DNA from: Novosphingobium sp.
Lineage (GTDB): Bacteria > Pseudomonadota > Alphaproteobacteria > Sphingomonadales > Sphingomonadaceae
NCBI GenBank assembly: GCA_024236215.1
Contig: JACKKX010000001.1
Coordinates: 981,501-1,045,500 of the forward strand
DNA length: 64,000 nt
Reading direction: 5' to 3'
Each line of letters starts with the position of its first letter. Position 1 is the stretch's first letter. Made by a program: the position numbers and the translations under genes. The notes under the pieces were generated by a model that searched no databases, was not told the origin of the DNA, and saw only the letters and a program-made list of their open reading frames with translations. This document shows positions 16,733 through 24,949 of the stretch, piece by piece.

Positions 16733-17499
16733 GCCAGCCCGGCGCCTTCGGCGATCGGCGCGTCGGCATGTTCGTCTGCGCGTTCGCGGTGCTCGGCGCT
16801 GCGCACGGTCCAGGTCAGCACCGGCAGGCCCCGGCGGCGCTGTGCAGAGGCGAAGCGGCTGGGCAGATCGCGGATATCATAGGCGAGGAAATCGGGCCGG
16901 GCATGCCACAGCGAGAGGCGCCGCCGGATCATGCCGGACAAGGTCTTGCCATTTTCCTCGGTCACCACCAGCCCGCGCAGGGTCAGCGGCGAATGGTCGG
17001 CAAACCAGCGCACGATCCGCGGATCGAAGCTCATCACTGCGTGCCTGCCCTGATAGCCTTCGAGCACTCGGCGCACCGCCATGCAGGTGGTGGAAACCCG
17101 GCGCAGCTCATCCTTGGGTGATTTGATTTCGATCAGCAGCGGAACCTTTCCGCCGATCTGGTCAAGCACGGCACGCAAGGTGGGGATGGAGTCGCTGCCA
17201 CCCGAAAGCACGATCCGGCCCAGTTCCTCGGCCGTGCGCCGCGCCACCGGGCCGTGCTCGGCCGTCAGGCGGGAGAGATCGGCATCGTGGAACACCATCG
17301 CCTGCCCGTCGTAAGAACGCTGGACATCGCATTCGATCCCCATGCCCCGCCCGATCGCGGCGGCGAAGGCGGCGGGGGAGTTTTCCGGAAGGCCGGGGCC
17401 ATGCAGTCCGCGGTGGGCATAGTCCCACTCGCCCAGCCAGGCGACCCTGGCCGGATCGGGAGCCGGCGCGCGCCAGCGGTCAAGCAGGCTTAACGGCAA
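16729..17499 (-). CDS. glycerophosphodiester phosphodiesterase
   Basis: A GDPD-family TIM barrel. The catalytic and metal residues are visible: AHRGLHGPGLPENSPAA (His/Arg and Glu), then ECDVQRSYDGQAMVFHDADLSR in two pieces (Glu/Asp metal ligands and the second His), and LLIEIKSP. It should hydrolyse glycerophosphodiesters to glycerol-3-phosphate and an alcohol. There is no signal peptide, so a cytoplasmic role in lipid turnover is likely. The start is uncertain: ATG 17577 would overlap RidA by 98 nt. TTG at 17499 gives 256 aa and begins where family homology begins; CTG 17487 is another option. Confidence 0.85.
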   Translation of the reverse strand: MPLSLLDRWRAPAPDPARVAWLGEWDYAHRGLHGPGLPENSPAAFAAAIGRGMGIECDVQRSYDGQAMVFHDADLSRLTAEHGPVARRTAEELGRIVLSGGSDSIPTLRAVLDQIGGKVPLLIEIKSPKDELRRVSTTCMAVRRVLEGYQGRHAVMSFDPRIVRWFADHSPLTLRGLVVTEENGKTLSGMIRRRLSLWHARPDFLAYDIRDLPSRFASAQRRRGLPVLTWTVRSAEHRERADEHADAPIAEGAGLA

Positions 17500-17941
17500 C
17501 GATCGCGTCCACTTCGACTGCGACGCCCAGCGGGAGGCTGGGCACGCCGACCGCACTGCGGGCGTGCTTGCCGGCATCGCCGAACACCGCGACCATCAGT
17601 TCCGAGGCGCCGTTGGCAACCTTGGGCTGATCGGTGAAATCGGCGCTCGAATTGATGAAGGCTCCCAGCTTGACCACGCGTTCGACCCGGTCGAGCGAAC
17701 CCAGCGCAGCCTTGAGCTGGGCGAGGATCATCAGCCCGCAAGCCCGCGCGCCTTCGACCCCCTGCTCCAGGCTGAGGTCTTCACCCAGCCGCCCCTTGAG
17801 CAACTGCCCGCCGACGATCGAGACCTGCCCCGAAACGTGGGCAAGGCCGCCAGCCACCACTACCGGAACATAGGCCGCGACCGGCGCGGCGGCTTCGGGA
17901 AGAACGATGCCGAGTTCGGCGAGGCGGGCTTCGATGCTCAT
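17480..17941 (-). CDS. RidA family protein (Rid/YjgF/UK114)
   Basis: 153 aa from ATG 17941 (MSIEARLAELGI). It fits the longer RidA-like branch: HVSGQVSI early, the central GARACGLMILAQLKAALG helix and C-terminal RSAVGVPSLPLGVAVEVDAI, where the Arg is the carboxylate-binding residue. RidA proteins hydrolyse reactive enamine/imine intermediates from PLP enzymes. AGGA is 8 nt upstream of 17941; the alternative ATG at 17950 would place that AGGA too close. The gene sits between the HAD and phosphodiesterase genes with almost no spacing. Confidence 0.9.
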   Translation of the reverse strand: MSIEARLAELGIVLPEAAAPVAAYVPVVVAGGLAHVSGQVSIVGGQLLKGRLGEDLSLEQGVEGARACGLMILAQLKAALGSLDRVERVVKLGAFINSSADFTDQPKVANGASELMVAVFGDAGKHARSAVGVPSLPLGVAVEVDAIVAVKPA

Positions 17942-17951
17942 AGTCTTCATC

Positions 17952-18566
17952 CTACAATCGCGAGAGCAGCCAGGGCAAGGCATGCTCCCAGGTGTCGATC
18001 CGGGCATGGGCGTGTCCAGCCTCGAACCCGCAGTTGATGTGCGGCGCCAGGCTGGGCTCGCCGCACAGGTGCAGCCGGTCGATGTGCGGCACATGCTCGG
18101 CCGCCGATCCGTGATGCTGGGCCAGATCGTCGATGAACACCGCCTTCGAGGGCCGATACCGATCGATAATCGCCTGCAAGGCCGGTCCCTTGGGCCCCTG
18201 ATTGGTGAAGACCGGAAAGTCGATCCCGTGTTCGGCCAGCTGGCGCCGCCGCGCCTCGTTGTGCCGGTCGGCGAGGTTGGTGAGGATCACCACATCGGCC
18301 TGGGCGGCTAGCTGGTTGATCGCGCCGACCGCCCCGGCGATCGGCGTCTGGCGGTGCATCTCGCCATCGAAGAACAGGTTCAGCAGCCGCCAAATCTCGG
18401 CCGGTTCGACCGGTTCACCGCTTTTCTTGTCGCGGATCGCGTGCGAGAAATCGTTGCCGATCAGCTTGAAGGACACCGGCTGGGTCTCGTCGAGCCATTG
18501 CCCGAAGGGCACGATCATGTGCAGCAGCACTTCGTCGCAATCGCTGATGATCAGCGGCCTCGCCAT
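17952..18566 (-). CDS. HAD-superfamily hydrolase
   Basis: 204 aa. Haloacid-dehalogenase motifs: motif I SDCDEVLL (nucleophile and acid/base Asp), motif II VVILTNLAD, the conserved Lys in NQGPKGPA and motif IV KAVFIDDLAQ. A single alpha/beta core with a helical cap insertion between motifs I and II. It is probably a small-molecule phosphatase; substrate unknown. It belongs to the minus-strand run that continues into RidA, 10 nt downstream. A DUF3572 gene lies 3 nt upstream. Confidence 0.85.
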   Translation of the reverse strand: MARPLIISDCDEVLLHMIVPFGQWLDETQPVSFKLIGNDFSHAIRDKKSGEPVEPAEIWRLLNLFFDGEMHRQTPIAGAVGAINQLAAQADVVILTNLADRHNEARRRQLAEHGIDFPVFTNQGPKGPALQAIIDRYRPSKAVFIDDLAQHHGSAAEHVPHIDRLHLCGEPSLAPHINCGFEAGHAHARIDTWEHALPWLLSRL

Positions 18567-18569
18567 CGC

Positions 18570-18857
18570 TTAAAGCCTTTCCCGCGCGGCGATCAGCTCA
18601 CCAGGTTCGACCCCCAGCGCCGCGCTGGCGGCCAGCAGATCGGGTTCGTGCGCGGCCAGGAAATCGAACACCGCGCCCAATGTCGCAGGATCGTCCAGCC
18701 CCGCACGCAACGCCTCGACCGACAGTCCGGTCAGGGCCAGCAACCGCCCCGCGCGCGCCTCATCGCTCAGCACCCAGCCGAGTGCGTTCAGCGCCAGGGT
18801 GGCAGGATCGGCAGCCGGGGATTGGGGTTCGCGAAGAATTGTCAGCCTCACCTGCAA
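18570..18857 (-). CDS. DUF3572 family protein
   Basis: 95 aa, matching the alphaproteobacterial DUF3572 family: ALNALGWVLSDEARAGRLLALTG (in part) and the closing GVEPGELIAARERL. Predicted all-helical and cytoplasmic. Function unknown; in many alphaproteobacteria this gene lies directly divergent from divK, as here, where the two starts are 17 bp apart. That arrangement hints at a shared promoter region. Confidence 0.8.
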   Translation of the reverse strand: MQVRLTILREPQSPAADPATLALNALGWVLSDEARAGRLLALTGLSVEALRAGLDDPATLGAVFDFLAAHEPDLLAASAALGVEPGELIAARERL

Positions 18858-18874
18858 AGCGTAGGGCTGCGCTC

Positions 18875-19252
18875 ATGGCAAAGCGCATCCTCGTTGTCGA
18901 GGACAACGACCTCAACCGCAAGCTGTTCTGCGACGTGCTGCGCAGCCAGGGCTATGCCGTGGAACCCTGCGCCGATGGGCTGGGCGCGCTCGATGCGGCG
19001 CGCCAGTTCGTCCCCAACCTGATCATCATGGACATCCAGCTGCCCAACGTTTCCGGGCTTGACCTGATCGAGGCGGCCAAGGCCGACGCCATGCTGCGCC
19101 CGATCCCGGTGTTGGCGGTGACTGCCTATGCCGGCAAGGGCGACGAGGAACGGATCCGCGATGCCGGGGCCGAAGGCTATCTGGCCAAGCCGGTCTCGAT
19201 CGGTCCGTTCATGGCGGCGGTTAAGGGACTGGTGGAGCGACCCCCGGCTTGA
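18875..19252 (+). CDS. divK: single-domain response regulator DivK
   Basis: 125 aa, receiver domain only. VVEDND at residues 7-12 and D53 in IMDIQLPNVSG form the phosphorylation site; AVTAYAGKGDEERIRDAG and YLAKPVSI complete the switch. Close to Caulobacter DivK, which binds the kinases DivJ/PleC/DivL and so controls CtrA phosphorylation and asymmetric division. ATG 18875 is the receiver start; the same frame is open upstream without homology. ctrA lies 7.6 kb away in this window. Confidence 0.93.
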   Translation: MAKRILVVEDNDLNRKLFCDVLRSQGYAVEPCADGLGALDAARQFVPNLIIMDIQLPNVSGLDLIEAAKADAMLRPIPVLAVTAYAGKGDEERIRDAGAEGYLAKPVSIGPFMAAVKGLVERPPA

Positions 19253-19327
19253 CTTTTCGGCCAGGGCGCCGCTTTTCCGCCCCATTCCTCGGCCAATGCG
19301 CCGCAACACTTTCAGGAGCAATGTTAG

Positions 19328-19567
19328 ATGGACCGCGCTGAAACTGCCGCGAAGATCGCCGCACTGATCGAACCGTTCAACAAGAAGGGGGTGGCGATTT
19401 CCGACGCCACCACCTTTGCCGGCGATCTGGAGTTCGACAGCCTGACGGTGATGGATTTCGTCGCCGCGATCGAGGATGATTTCGACATCATCATCAGCAT
19501 GAACCAGCAGGCCGAGATCGAGAACTACGGCCAGCTGATCGATGCCGTGGTCAAGCTGCAAGGCTGA
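19328..19567 (+). CDS. acyl carrier protein associated with serine palmitoyltransferase
   Basis: 79 aa. The phosphopantetheine attachment serine is S38 in EFDSLT. Composition and the position 37 nt before the serine palmitoyltransferase gene fit the dedicated ACP that feeds the acyl chain to bacterial sphingolipid synthesis (known from Sphingomonas and Caulobacter). Its stop and the spt start are close enough for one transcript. Confidence 0.92.
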   Translation: MDRAETAAKIAALIEPFNKKGVAISDATTFAGDLEFDSLTVMDFVAAIEDDFDIIISMNQQAEIENYGQLIDAVVKLQG

Positions 19568-19604
19568 GGCCCGGTTGCGGCAAGCAGAGGAATTACCAAA
19601 CGCC

Positions 19605-20804
19605 ATGACCGACCTTTTTTCCAAGTTCGATCCGCTGATCGAGATGCGCGCCAACCTGCTCGCCTCGGGGGTGGAGGATCCCTTCAATCTGGTGATGGAA
19701 AAGGTGCTCTCGCCGACCGTGGCGATCTGCAACGGGCGCGAGACGATCCTGCTGGGCACCTACAACTACATGGGCATGACCTTCGATCCCGACGTGATCG
19801 AGGCGGGCAAGGAGGCCCTTGACGATTTCGGCAGCGGTACAACCGGCAGCCGCGTGCTCAACGGCACCTATGCGGGGCACCGGGCGGTGGAAGACGCGCT
19901 CAAGGATTTCTACGGGATGGATCACGCGATGGTCTTTTCCACCGGCTATCAGGCCAACCTTGGAATCATCTCCACCGTGGCCGGAAAGGGTGATTACATC
20001 GTTCTCGACATCGACAGCCACGCCTCGATCTGGGACGGCTGCAAGATGGGCGATGCCGAAGTGGTGCCCTTCAGGCACAACGATATTGAGGCGATGGAAA
20101 AACGCCTCAAGCGCATCCCCGCAGGTGCGGGCAAGCTGGTCGTGCTCGAGGGCGTCTATTCGATGCTGGGCGATATCGCCCCGCTCAAGGAAATGATCCG
20201 CATTGCCAAAGAAAACGGCGCGATGGTGCTGGTCGACGAGGCGCACTCGATGGGCTTTATCGGCCCCAACGGACGCGGCGTGGCCGAAGAGCAGGGCGTG
20301 CTCGACGATGTCGATTTCGTGATCGGCACCTTCTCCAAGTCGGTCGGCACGGTTGGCGGCTTCTGCGTTTCAAACCATCCCAAGTTCGAGATCCTGCGGC
20401 TGGTCTGCCGGCCCTATGTCTTCACTGCCAGCCTGCCGCCCAGCGTGGTCCACACCGCCGCGACCTCGATCCGCAAGCTGATGCATGCCGGCAACAAGCG
20501 CGCGCATCTGTGGGAGAATTCGCGCACTCTGCACAAGGGCCTGCGCGATAAGGGTTTTCAGCTTGGTACCGAGGAGCCGCAGAGCGCGATCATCTCGGTG
20601 ATCATGCCCGATCTGGAGCGCGGCGCGGCGATGTGGGAGGCGCTGCTGCACGAAGGGCTCTACGTCAACCTCGCCCGGCCTCCGGCGACCCCGGCGAACA
20701 TGACCCTACTGCGCTGCTCGCTCTGCGCGGAGCATACCGCCGAGCAGGTGCAGACCATCATCGGCATGTTCGAACGCGCCGGAAAGCGCGCGGCGATCAT
20801 CTGA
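19605..20804 (+). CDS. spt: serine palmitoyltransferase
   Basis: 399-aa alpha-oxoamine synthase. It condenses L-serine with a long acyl thioester, using PLP, to give 3-ketodihydrosphingosine, the first committed sphingolipid step. The PLP lysine is K245 in GTFSKSVG; DEAHSMG (residues 211-217) supplies the PLP-contacting Asp and His. The protein is soluble, as in Sphingomonas paucimobilis SPT, without the membrane anchor of eukaryotic enzymes. ATG 19605 was chosen over 19542, which lies within the ACP gene. The next gene starts 11 nt downstream, indicating an operon. Confidence 0.95.
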   Translation: MTDLFSKFDPLIEMRANLLASGVEDPFNLVMEKVLSPTVAICNGRETILLGTYNYMGMTFDPDVIEAGKEALDDFGSGTTGSRVLNGTYAGHRAVEDALKDFYGMDHAMVFSTGYQANLGIISTVAGKGDYIVLDIDSHASIWDGCKMGDAEVVPFRHNDIEAMEKRLKRIPAGAGKLVVLEGVYSMLGDIAPLKEMIRIAKENGAMVLVDEAHSMGFIGPNGRGVAEEQGVLDDVDFVIGTFSKSVGTVGGFCVSNHPKFEILRLVCRPYVFTASLPPSVVHTAATSIRKLMHAGNKRAHLWENSRTLHKGLRDKGFQLGTEEPQSAIISVIMPDLERGAAMWEALLHEGLYVNLARPPATPANMTLLRCSLCAEHTAEQVQTIIGMFERAGKRAAII

Positions 20805-20815
20805 GCCGCGCTGCC

Positions 20816-21622
20816 GTGGCCTGGCCCCGCACGCGCATCCTGGTTCCCGTTCTGCTGGCGGCGCTGGCGCTGGCCGGATGGCAGGCGCGCGGCCTGCTCT
20901 TTCCCGGCCAGCTGGTGCAGATGCGCGACAATCCCTGCCCCGCTCCCGCGAATGAGGCCGACGAGGCCGTGCCGGTAAAATACGACTGGGTCGATCTGTG
21001 CCGCTATGTCCATGACAACGCCCGGGTGCTGGCGCGCGGTGCCCCGATCGAGGCTGTGTTCTTCGGGGATTCGATCCTCGCCTACTGGCAGGAAGAACCC
21101 AATGCCCCGTTCACCCCGGTGCGGCTCAACCGGGCAATGCCTGGGCAGACCAGCCAGCAACTGCTGCTGCGCATGCGCCAGGATGTGATCGCGCTCAAAC
21201 CCCGGGTGGTGGTGATCGAGGGCGGGATCAACGATGTGCTTGGCAATACCGGGCTGATCGGCCCCAAAGGCTATTTCGACGATGTCGAAAGCATGATCGA
21301 TCTGGCCCAGGCCCACGGGATCGCGGTAGTGCTGGTTTCGCTTCCCCCGGCGGGGCGCCATGAAAAGCGGCCCGACGTCGATTTTCCGCCGCGCGTCGCC
21401 CAGCTCAACCGCGGGCTGGCCGAGCTGGCGGCGCGGCGCGGGGTGGTCTTTGCCGACATCTACACCCCGCTGGCCGGCCCCGGCGGATTGCCGCGTGCCG
21501 ATTGGACCACCGACGGCATTCACTTGACCCAGGACGCCTACGGCGCGATCCGTCCGGTAATCGACCGGGCGGTCGAACAGGCGCTGCGAGCGGCGCCGGA
21601 ATCGGGAGCAGAAGGCCGATGA
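20816..21622 (+). CDS. SGNH/GDSL hydrolase with N-terminal membrane anchor
   Basis: 268 aa from GTG 20816, giving a basic N-terminus and a hydrophobic segment (ILVPVLLAALALAGW) that is either an uncleaved anchor or a signal peptide. SGNH blocks: FFGDSIL (nucleophile Ser), the Gly in PGQTSQ, GGINDV (Asn) and the DGIHLTQ catalytic Asp/His. It is an esterase/lipase-type enzyme acting outside the cytoplasmic membrane, substrate unknown. It shares the CP..., YDW..LCRY and GDSI layout with the SGNH gene at 22380, so the two are paralogues. It overlaps the SDR gene by 4 nt (ATGA). Confidence 0.82.
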   Translation: MAWPRTRILVPVLLAALALAGWQARGLLFPGQLVQMRDNPCPAPANEADEAVPVKYDWVDLCRYVHDNARVLARGAPIEAVFFGDSILAYWQEEPNAPFTPVRLNRAMPGQTSQQLLLRMRQDVIALKPRVVVIEGGINDVLGNTGLIGPKGYFDDVESMIDLAQAHGIAVVLVSLPPAGRHEKRPDVDFPPRVAQLNRGLAELAARRGVVFADIYTPLAGPGGLPRADWTTDGIHLTQDAYGAIRPVIDRAVEQALRAAPESGAEGR

Positions 21623-22380
21623 GTCAGAGACTTGCGGGCAAGCGGGCGATCGTCACCGGAGCGGCGCGCGGGATCGGCAGGGCCATTGCCGGGGCCTTCG
21701 CTGCGGAGGGTGCCGATCTGCTGCTTGCCGACATCGACACGGCAGCGGTGGAGCGGGCGGCGGCGGAGCTTGACGCCGAAGCGCTGACGCTCGACGTATC
21801 GCGCAAGGCCGAGATCGAGCGCCTGTTCGCGCAGGCCGCGGCCAAATGGGGCGGGCTCGATCTGCTGGTCAACAACGCCGGGATCACCCATGCCGCCGAG
21901 CTCGATACGTTGCTTGAGGAGGATTTTGACCAGGTTTTCGCGACCAATCTCAAATCGGCGCTGTGGGCCACCCAGGAAGCGGCGCGGCTGATGGGGCCGG
22001 GCAGCGCGGTGATCAACATGAGTTCGGTCAACGCGGTGCTGGCGATCCCTAACCAGATACCCTACGCGATATCCAAAGGGGCGATCAAACAGCTGACCAA
22101 TGTAACCGCATTGGCACTTGCCCCTAAAGGCATCCGGGTCAACGCGATCGGACCCGGCTCGATCATGACCGAGATGCTCGCCGGGATCATGAACGACCGC
22201 GCCGCCGAGGAGAAGATCCTCAGCCGCACCCCGCTGGGCCGCTGCGGCGAACCGGAAGAAGTGGCGGCGATCGCGGTGTTCCTGGCCTCAGCCGAAAGCT
22301 CCTATGTCACCGGGCAGACGATCTATCCCGACGGCGGCCGGCTGGGTCTGAACTACACCGTGCCGGTTGCGGGAGCCTGA
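21619..22380 (+). CDS. short-chain dehydrogenase/reductase
   Basis: 253-aa classical SDR: TGAARGIGRA (NADP-type cofactor loop), NNAG, and the Ser-Tyr-Lys triad with YAISK. The stretch PGSIMTEML and YVTGQTIYPDGG are typical. It lies in the serine palmitoyltransferase run, coupled by 4-nt overlap to the SGNH gene before it and by a 1-nt overlap to the SGNH gene after it. The missing enzyme of this pathway would be 3-ketodihydrosphingosine reductase, also an SDR; assigning that role here is a guess from context. Confidence 0.88.
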   Translation: MSQRLAGKRAIVTGAARGIGRAIAGAFAAEGADLLLADIDTAAVERAAAELDAEALTLDVSRKAEIERLFAQAAAKWGGLDLLVNNAGITHAAELDTLLEEDFDQVFATNLKSALWATQEAARLMGPGSAVINMSSVNAVLAIPNQIPYAISKGAIKQLTNVTALALAPKGIRVNAIGPGSIMTEMLAGIMNDRAAEEKILSRTPLGRCGEPEEVAAIAVFLASAESSYVTGQTIYPDGGRLGLNYTVPVAGA

Positions 22381-23177
22381 TGATGAAATCTGTCCTTTTC
22401 TCACCACCCGCTCTGTTGCTGGCCCTTGCCACCCCGGCACTCGCTGACACGCCCCAGCCCGAGCCGCCGGGCAAGGGGATGATCGAACAGCCCTGCCCAG
22501 ACGTCACCGGGCTGTGGTTCGCCTCGCCCTATGTCAAACAGTACGACTGGGCCTTCCTGTGCCGCTATGCCGCCGAAAACGCCGCGCTCGATCCGGCCCA
22601 GCCGGTACGCGCGGTGTTCATCGGGGATTCGATCACCGAAGGCTGGAAGGGCAAGGCGCCGGATCTGTTCGGCGCAGAAGTGCTCGATCGCGGGATCAGC
22701 GGCCAGACCACCCCGCAATTGCTGGTGCGCTTTTCGCCCGACGTGCTCGCACTTCACCCGCGCGTGGTGCACATCATGGGCGGAACCAACGATCTGGCCG
22801 GAAATACCGGCCCCAACAGCATCGACCAGTTCCGCGCCAACATCCGCGCGATGGTAACCCTGGCCAAGGCCAACGGGATCACGGTCATCATCGGCTCGAT
22901 CCTGCCGGCCGATCATTTCAACTGGTCGCCCGGTCTGCAACCGGCCCGGCAGATCGCCGAGCTGAATGGCTGGTTGCGCAAGTTCGCGGCCGACAACGGC
23001 CTGGTCTATGCCGATTACTATTCCGCCCTGGCCGGCCCCGCTGGCGAGCTTCCCGCAGCCTACAGCGGCGACGGGGTTCACCCCAACGCGGCAGGCTATG
23101 CGGTGATGGAGCCGATCGCGCGGCGCGCGCTGGAAAAGGCCGAGGCGCTTGCCGGTCCGCCCGAGGACAGGCGCTAA
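22380..23177 (+). CDS. secreted SGNH/GDSL hydrolase
   Basis: 265 aa. A clear signal peptide ends at about residue 23 (LATPALADTP), so it is periplasmic. SGNH blocks: FIGDSITEGW (Ser), GISGQTTPQ (Gly), MGGTNDLAGN (Asn), GDGVHPNAAGY (Asp/His). Paralogue of the gene at 20816. Starts at ATG 22380 or 22383; the stop of the SDR overlaps. It ends by overlapping the 3' end of the convergent acyltransferase gene by 4 nt. A deacylase or esterase acting on surface lipid or glycan is plausible but unproved. Confidence 0.85.
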   Translation: MMKSVLFSPPALLLALATPALADTPQPEPPGKGMIEQPCPDVTGLWFASPYVKQYDWAFLCRYAAENAALDPAQPVRAVFIGDSITEGWKGKAPDLFGAEVLDRGISGQTTPQLLVRFSPDVLALHPRVVHIMGGTNDLAGNTGPNSIDQFRANIRAMVTLAKANGITVIIGSILPADHFNWSPGLQPARQIAELNGWLRKFAADNGLVYADYYSALAGPAGELPAAYSGDGVHPNAAGYAVMEPIARRALEKAEALAGPPEDRR

Positions 23178-24280
23178 ACAGCAAGCCTGCGCCGCAGCCA
23201 GGCCCTTGTCGGCCCGTCCCACAGCCGCAACGCCAGCCAGGCTACCACCAGCGTCATCGCCACCGCACCGATTCCGGCAAGCGCGATCGCCTGGGGCGAA
23301 GGCTTGGTCACCAGCACGTAGTTCATGTAGACATAGAGGAACGGGAAATGGGTGATGTAGAGCGGATAGGATAGCCGTCCGGCCAGCCGGACAAACGCGG
23401 AGGCCCGGCCCTGCGATCCGCTGTGCGCCCCGGCGATCACCACCAGCGGGAACAGCCCCACGACGCACAGCGCCTCGAACAGTCCGTTGAGCTTCACTCC
23501 GCCCAGCTCGGGCATGATCGGCAGCAGGAACACCGCAGTCAGCGCCAGGCTCAGCGGCACGAAGCCGGCGCGAAAGCGGGGCAGGCGCGGCTGGAGCCGG
23601 AACAGCAGCAGCCCGGCGGTAAAGGGAAAGACCAGCCGTACCACCGCCATGGGAAAGGTTTCCCAATATGATCCCAGATCGAGCGTGCCCGCCCTGGTCG
23701 CCAGTACCACCTCAAGCAGCCCGGCCCCGGCGGCCAGGATGGCCAGGCGCCGCGTTTCCAGCTTGCGCAGCACCAACGCGTAGGCGATATTGCCGAGATA
23801 TTCCTGAAACAGCGTCCAGGCCGGGCCATTGAGCGGATGGGTATCGGTCCAGCGGTTGGGCAAGGTCATGCTCGGCAGGGCCAGCAACCCCAGCGCGAAG
23901 ACCGCAATTAGCCGCTCCACAGGCACCTGCTGCAACGATCCGGCAAAGGGATCGAGCAGATAGCTCGCCAGCCCCAGCACCATTCCCAGCACCAGCATGG
24001 GATGCAGCCGCACCAGCCGCAGGGTCAGGAATTGCCGTAGGCTCATGCGCACCCAGCGATCGTCATAGGCGTAGCCGATCACGAACCCGGACAGCATGAA
24101 GAAGAAATCGACCGCCAAGGGCGCGTGATGCAGCAGCACCTTCGACCCTTCGAACACCACGGTGATCCCCTGGACGTGGAAGATCACCACCAGCAGCGCG
24201 GCGGTACCACGCAGTCCGTCGAGCACCGCGAAGTGCTGCTTGCCGGTGGCGGTCGTTTCCGGCCCTGCCGCTTGCTCCAT
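23174..24280 (-). CDS. membrane O-acyltransferase (acyltransferase 3 family)
   Basis: 368 aa with about ten hydrophobic segments. The family signatures are at the N-terminus: LDGLRGTAALLVVIFH (with the catalytic-type His) and LAVDFFFMLSGFVI with the conserved RLVRLHP afterwards. OafA/NodX-type enzymes transfer acetyl or other acyl groups to surface sugars or lipids across the inner membrane. It faces the two SGNH hydrolase genes, which could remove or remodel such groups; that link is inference. The start ATG 24280 fits a short cytoplasmic tail. Confidence 0.9.
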   Translation of the reverse strand: MEQAAGPETTATGKQHFAVLDGLRGTAALLVVIFHVQGITVVFEGSKVLLHHAPLAVDFFFMLSGFVIGYAYDDRWVRMSLRQFLTLRLVRLHPMLVLGMVLGLASYLLDPFAGSLQQVPVERLIAVFALGLLALPSMTLPNRWTDTHPLNGPAWTLFQEYLGNIAYALVLRKLETRRLAILAAGAGLLEVVLATRAGTLDLGSYWETFPMAVVRLVFPFTAGLLLFRLQPRLPRFRAGFVPLSLALTAVFLLPIMPELGGVKLNGLFEALCVVGLFPLVVIAGAHSGSQGRASAFVRLAGRLSYPLYITHFPFLYVYMNYVLVTKPSPQAIALAGIGAVAMTLVVAWLALRLWDGPTRAWLRRRLAV

Positions 24281-24307
24281 CGCTGCCCCTATTGCCTTGA
24301 TCGCATT

Positions 24308-24949
24308 TCAAACCGGAAGCGGCTCGCCCCCGGCCTGCGCCGCAATTGCCCGCCCGAATCCCTCGCGCCGCGAAAGCCGTTCGAAATAGGCCCGCATCCC
24401 CGGTGTCACCTGTTCTTCCAGCCCGATCGAAAGCGCCAGCATCACCGCATAGCCCAGCGATATATCGGCCATCGTGAAACGCCCGGCGCAGGCATGATCC
24501 CCTTCAAGCAGGGTCTCGGCATTGCGCAGCCGCGATCCGAACCACTGGGCATAGTCCTCCGCCGCCTGCGCCACGCGGCGCTCGGGCGGCTCGAAGCGGG
24601 TGTAGCGCAGGTGGATGGTCTGCGGGAAAGTCAGCGTCGCCTCGCCCATGAGAAGGAAATTCATATAGGCCATATAGCCTGGCTCGTGCGGGGCAACGGC
24701 CAGATCGGAAGGGCCGAAACGGGTCGCCAGAACGTGCGGAATCGCCGCGCTTTCGGTCATCAGCTGGCCATCGACCAGACAGGCGGGAACAGTGCCGAGC
24801 GGATTGATCGCGCGGTATCCCTCGCGGCGCGCGCGCGGGGGAAACGCCATCAGCTCAAGCTCGTAGGGCAGGCCCAGCTCCTCGAGCGCCCAAAGCACCC
24901 GGAACGAGCGGGAATCGCGGCAGTGATAGAGTCTGACCCGCGCGCTCAT
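24308..24949 (-). CDS. glutathione S-transferase family protein
   Basis: 213 aa. An N-terminal thioredoxin-like half (LYHCRDSRSFRVLWALEELG, split here as one segment of 20, then NPLGTVPACLVDG with the cis-Pro and TESAAIPH for glutathione binding) and a helical C-terminal half. It probably conjugates or reduces small electrophiles with glutathione; substrate unknown. ATG 24949 overlaps the stop of the upstream membrane gene (ATGA), so it is coupled to it. Confidence 0.87.
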   Translation of the reverse strand: MSARVRLYHCRDSRSFRVLWALEELGLPYELELMAFPPRARREGYRAINPLGTVPACLVDGQLMTESAAIPHVLATRFGPSDLAVAPHEPGYMAYMNFLLMGEATLTFPQTIHLRYTRFEPPERRVAQAAEDYAQWFGSRLRNAETLLEGDHACAGRFTMADISLGYAVMLALSIGLEEQVTPGMRAYFERLSRREGFGRAIAAQAGGEPLPV

